A stretch of DNA of 52,513 nucleotides, taken from the IMG/VR virus record IMGVR_UViG_3300031565_000048, positions 1-52,513 of that record; one strand, written 5' to 3'. Numbering within the stretch: position 1 is the first letter of the stretch; each line of letters opens with the position of its first letter. The position numbers and the translations under genes were made by a program. The notes under the pieces were generated by a model. The model was given only the letters and a program-made list of their open reading frames with translations. It had not been told where the DNA came from and searched no databases. The DNA comes from a virus. This document shows, piece after piece, positions 50,215 to 52,513 of this stretch.

Positions 50215-50387
50215 TCTTCTTTGAACTCCATCTTAATTTTATAGTGTGTTTGGTGTCTCTCCTCTCTTATCTCATCTAAGACTTCAACAAGTTCTGGTAA
50301 TGTTTCATAGGGCTGGGAGCCGTGACGCTGATATATTCCATCAATTAGAATGTTTAACACGGTTTTTGCTTCTTCTTTAAGACTCAT
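50211..50387 (-). CDS. Hypothetical helical protein
   Basis: 58 residues, helical: MSLKEEAKTVLNILIDGIYQ and on. Begins MSLKE like the gene at 3515. Its ATG overlaps the stop of the gene upstream. Confidence 0.55.
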   Translation of the reverse strand: MSLKEEAKTVLNILIDGIYQRHGSQPYETLPELVEVLDEIREERHQTHYKIKMEFKEE

Positions 50388-50665
50388 TTTTCCACTCTCC
50401 TAAGTTCTTTAGAGATAATGGAGCCGTTTCTCTTTGTGATCTCAACACCACAGTAAAACAATGTCTCGCCTTCTTGCATGGTGTCAAGGATTTTAGCTGT
50501 TCCAGCGGCTCTAATTAAGCTGCTTCCTCTTGAATGTTTATTCACAAGTTCCTTTGTTGTCGCCACTCGTTTACCGTATAGAAAGTCGGGGTAATTGTTC
50601 TGTAGAAGCCTCCAATGTTCCTTGAAGGCTAAATCAAATAGAAGGTCATCTGATATGGGCGTCAT
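50384..50665 (-). CDS. Hypothetical protein, N-terminus uncertain
   Basis: 93 residues from ATG 50665. The same frame is open for about 30 further codons with protein-like sequence (SSDSISGIQWLDRAVENFDQ) but no normal start. An ATG in another frame at the upstream gene's stop reaches this frame only through a run of six T (plus 50746-50751), so a frameshift or an indel is possible. Confidence 0.55.
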   Translation of the reverse strand: MTPISDDLLFDLAFKEHWRLLQNNYPDFLYGKRVATTKELVNKHSRGSSLIRAAGTAKILDTMQEGETLFYCGVEITKRNGSIISKELRRVEK

Positions 50666-50754
50666 TTTGTTTAGTATCGGCCATACTTGATCAAAGTTTT
50701 CTACGGCTCGGTCAAGCCATTGAATGCCGCTTATTGAGTCTGAGGAAAAAAGGC

Positions 50755-51108
50755 TCAGTTGGGGTCATCCTCCTGCCATGCAGAATAGACTTTCTGCCAA
50801 TCTGAGCCGTAGATTCGTTTGAAGTCGTCGATTGTTGGTTGTCTGCGTTCTATTTCTTTCCATCCATGATCATCTTTTAGCCAGTGGCGTTCTAACTTGA
50901 TTGACTTATTCGCTTCTTTAAGAACATAAAGCGGGTCAGCCTTCTCAAGTAGTTTCTTCAGTTTCTCTTGGTCCTCTTCGCATGGTGTGAACCATTCACC
51001 GAATGGACCTAGATAGAAGCGTATGGTGTCTGTCTCTGTAGTTACTGATTTGACGTATTCGCCTGTTTCGTCGTCTATGGTCTCCAAATTGTATTCGCGT
51101 GTTTTCAT
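50755..51108 (-). CDS. Hypothetical protein
   Basis: 117 residues from ATG 51108, which overlaps the upstream stop; the in-frame start at 51207 lies within that gene. Mixed alpha/beta, Trp-rich end (GWKEIERRQ, WQKVYSAWQE). No family recognised. Confidence 0.6.
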   Translation of the reverse strand: MKTREYNLETIDDETGEYVKSVTTETDTIRFYLGPFGEWFTPCEEDQEKLKKLLEKADPLYVLKEANKSIKLERHWLKDDHGWKEIERRQPTIDDFKRIYGSDWQKVYSAWQEDDPN

Positions 51109-51326
51109 TTTTCCATCTCCTTGGACCGTAATTGCTGGGAGTAAATGGATTCTTTTGAGTAGCTGATCAATATGACGGGTGGTTCGGTATTTTCTGTGAC
51201 GCAGCATTTCTTATACATGCCCTTAATATTAGGGTCATAGGTGCAAGCCCCAGATGCGATGTCAACACCACATCTTTGAGCCGTTTTACATTTCTCTGGA
51301 TATTTAGGGCATGGAAGCTTAGGCAT
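51105..51326 (-). CDS. Cys-rich array protein
   Basis: 73 residues. CPKYPEKCKTAQRCG and CTYDPNIKGMYKKCC make one or two metal sites. The end ESIYSQQLRSKEMEK is nearly the same as that of the next gene upstream (SISSQQLGTRESKGERTDA). Confidence 0.6.
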   Translation of the reverse strand: MPKLPCPKYPEKCKTAQRCGVDIASGACTYDPNIKGMYKKCCVTENTEPPVILISYSKESIYSQQLRSKEMEK

Positions 51327-51504
51327 CGGTCCTTTCTCCTTTAGATTCTCTGGTCCCGAGTTGCTGGGAGCTAATGGATGGGTTCACTTTGCTTTCTATT
51401 TCCCCAGTATCTCTGTAGTATCCGTACCAGAAAACGATGCAATTATCACAATCATGGTTTTTTGTGCATTCAAGTTCAGTAAATTTACATTTCAGTGGGG
51501 GCAT
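51319..51504 (-). CDS. Cys-rich array protein
   Basis: 61 residues. CKFTELECTKNHDCDNC is a four-Cys site close in spacing to those in neighbouring genes. It ends in the longest version of the tail, NPSISSQQLGTRESKGERTD plus a final Ala. Confidence 0.6.
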   Translation of the reverse strand: MPPLKCKFTELECTKNHDCDNCIVFWYGYYRDTGEIESKVNPSISSQQLGTRESKGERTDA

Positions 51505-51845
51505 TACCCAAGTTCCTCCGTTACGTTTGTGATGTGAGTTTCTAGTTGGTTTGAATCGTAGAGATAAACGATCTTGGTGACATCGGCTACTAATCGAGGG
51601 TACTTGGTGTATCCTACGACAAACACGGCTTTATCGTGTTTCAGTTGATTGCCTTGAAATACTATGTTTCTTCCTTTGTAGAATTGACCAAGTAATCTAG
51701 ATCTCTTCTCGATAAGTCGATTCCACCAGTGATCTGAAGCATCACGATATTCAACTGTCTTTTTACCTGATTTGATGGCTTCATATAGATCGCCATACTT
51801 CTCAAACCCTTCTAAATATCTTTTCAAGACAAAATGTGCTGGCAT
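51504..51845 (-). CDS. ASCH-domain protein
   Basis: 113 residues. AIKSGKKTVEYRDASDHWWN is the conserved ASCH front motif, and AVFVVGYTKYPRLVADVTKI the following beta strands. ASCH is a PUA-related fold thought to bind RNA or modified bases. This is the second ASCH-like protein of the array. It overlaps both neighbours by one base. Confidence 0.75.
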   Translation of the reverse strand: MPAHFVLKRYLEGFEKYGDLYEAIKSGKKTVEYRDASDHWWNRLIEKRSRLLGQFYKGRNIVFQGNQLKHDKAVFVVGYTKYPRLVADVTKIVYLYDSNQLETHITNVTEELG

Positions 51846-52036
51846 TAGGGCGTCCTCTTTTTGGTTTCGTCTACGGTTTCCTCTGAACTATTATTTTTAT
51901 CAAAATACCATATAGGTAAATCTTGACAATCGGTACAGTTAGACCTTGAACCCCCACCATATGGACAGCCAAGCGGATCTTCTCTAGCAGCAGGACATAG
52001 CCCCCAATCATCATCTTTTATGATAGTTCTTGACAA
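51845..52036 (-). CDS. Cys-rich array protein
   Basis: 63 residues from a TTG at 52036 (MSRTIIK). CPAAREDPLGCPYGGGSRSN followed by CTDC forms a four-Cys cluster. Ends DETKKRTP, a KRT tail. Confidence 0.6.
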   Translation of the reverse strand: MSRTIIKDDDWGLCPAAREDPLGCPYGGGSRSNCTDCQDLPIWYFDKNNSSEETVDETKKRTP

Positions 52037-52037
52037 G

Positions 52038-52178
52038 CTAAATCGACCTCTTCCTGTGTTTCTCTAAGGATGTCCTTTCAGCCATCATAATGTCCCCACA
52101 TTCAAAATCGTAATCACAGTATTTACAAAGCATTGAAGGTTGGCATTCTGGATATTTCTTACCATCAGTATCAGTCAT
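52038..52178 (-). CDS. Cys-rich microprotein
   Basis: 46 residues. C12, C18, C21 and C27 (CQPSMLCKYCDYDFEC) have the C-x5-C-x2-C-x5-C spacing shared with other array proteins. The ATG overlaps the upstream stop. Confidence 0.6.
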   Translation of the reverse strand: MTDTDGKKYPECQPSMLCKYCDYDFECGDIMMAERTSLEKHRKRSI

Positions 52179-52354
52179 TTTATTTCTATCCTCTTACTAT
52201 CTGATTTAGCGGAGTCATGTATTTCTCTAATTTTTTGATGACGTTCTTGGACAGTTCCATGCCACTTATAAGAACCCATCAATCGAGTCCGATCTTTGCC
52301 TGTTAATTCGTTTTCCCACCAACGGATTATTTTATGAATATCCATTTTACTCAT
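52175..52354 (-). CDS. Small basic protein
   Basis: 59 residues: MSKMDIHKIIRWWENELTGK and on, basic and helical. Ends AKSDSKRIEIK, a tail-family member. The ATG overlaps the stop of the gene that crosses the join. Confidence 0.6.
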   Translation of the reverse strand: MSKMDIHKIIRWWENELTGKDRTRLMGSYKWHGTVQERHQKIREIHDSAKSDSKRIEIK

Positions 52355-52386
52355 TTTTCATCGTCCTCTTAATATCTGAATCCATT
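52347..52386 (-). CDS. Small hypothetical protein crossing the circular join (C-terminal part)
   Basis: Last 13 codons of the gene that starts at 236, stop TAA at 52347. The codons for K-R-T contain the AGAGGA ribosome binding site of the next gene, whose ATG at 52354 overlaps this stop. Confidence 0.7.
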
Positions 52387-52513
52387 GATTCGTTGACTGC
52401 CTGAGTTAGATTCCAATCATATTCTGTGAAAATGTCGATTATGTTCTGGTGCCTTTGTTGCATTAACCATTTCTTGAACTGTTTTCTGCCTTCTTCTTGT
52501 CCTCTAGTTTGGT
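52387..52513. repeat. Terminal direct repeat, right copy
   Basis: Exact copy of bases 1-127. It lies inside the gene that crosses the join and is redundant once the molecule is circularised. Confidence 0.95.

Larger units (their letters stand above)
48620..52386 (-). repeat. Dispersed gene-junction module, right arc
   Basis: Same module as on the left arc. Copies lie near 48624-48652, 49238-49266, 49446-49476, 49741-49768, 50181-50213, 51115-51152, 51325-51378, 51850-51880, 52185-52205 and 52362-52384. The copies at 51115 and 51325 are also alike over a longer stretch containing TTGCTGGGAG (plus strand). Confidence 0.75.

Noticed and set aside
48620-52386. Repeated junctions as a CRISPR array
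   Set aside because: The repeats are degenerate, unevenly spaced and separated by coding genes; no cas genes are present.
1-52513. tRNA or rRNA genes
   Set aside because: No stretch with the expected T-arm and acceptor pairing was noticed; short GTTCGA-like strings lie inside coding genes. A covariance search would settle this.
1-52513. Integrase or transposase
   Set aside because: No tyrosine or serine recombinase or DDE transposase is recognised; the two nuclease genes are homing types. A lysogenic cycle by integration is not supported.

Overview
The window is a complete or near-complete genome of a tailed archaeal virus, or a provirus in circular form. Bases 1-127 are repeated exactly at 52387-52513, so the sequence closes into a circle of about 52,386 bp, and one gene reads through the join. 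Archaeal signs are an MCM replicative helicase, TATA boxes about 25-30 bases upstream of start codons (often leaderless or nearly so), frequent TTG/GTG starts, ribbon-helix-helix (RHH) and winged-helix regulators, and many small zinc-ribbon proteins. The tailed-virus signs are a terminase, portal, HK97-type capsid protein, prohead protease/scaffold, tail-tube-like protein, tail chaperone, tape measure and baseplate hub. The host lineage cannot be read from the sequence. Every gene I support is on the minus strand, so functional order runs from high to low coordinates.

Layout in the direction of transcription: (1) 46.1-44.3 kb, small and large terminase subunits; 44.3-42.5 kb, zinc ribbons and portal; 42.5-40.0 kb, minor head pieces interrupted by small genes, an XhlA-like membrane protein and a Cys-rich protein; 40.0-36.0 kb, protease/scaffold fusion, tail-tube-like protein and Cys-rich major capsid protein. 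(2) 35.9-27.4 kb, a glycosylation island of five or more glycosyltransferases, a GDP-mannose-epimerase-like enzyme and methyltransferase fusions, inserted between capsid and connector genes. (3) 27.3-13.9 kb, connectors, tail completion proteins, two homing endonucleases, a frameshifted tail chaperone, tape measure, a hub carrying a sialidase-like propeller, a large adhesin-like protein and two accessory genes. (4) 13.8-7.1 kb, control and replication: RHH regulators, zinc proteins, a possible annealing protein, winged-helix proteins, an AT-rich candidate origin and MCM. (5) 6.9-5.0 kb, an RHH protein, a ParB-like protein and its partner. (6) One large early-type array runs from 4.9 kb down through the circle join to about 47 kb. 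It holds more than 35 mostly tiny genes, many of them Cys-rich, plus a radical SAM protein, two ASCH-like proteins, a DNA-methyltransferase-like protein and a HAD phosphatase.

The most unusual feature is in this array. At about 20 gene junctions the end of one gene and the ribosome binding site of the next lie in a conserved module, so otherwise unrelated proteins share a C-terminal tail resembling SI(K/N)...KRT. Three tiny ORFs consist of the tail alone, which argues that the DNA/RNA element is what is conserved. Other notable points are an EDxHD homing endonuclease gene flanked by two diverged copies of its target gene's last 11 codons, a promoter/operator element shared by three operons, and an ASCH gene that appears to start at ATC.
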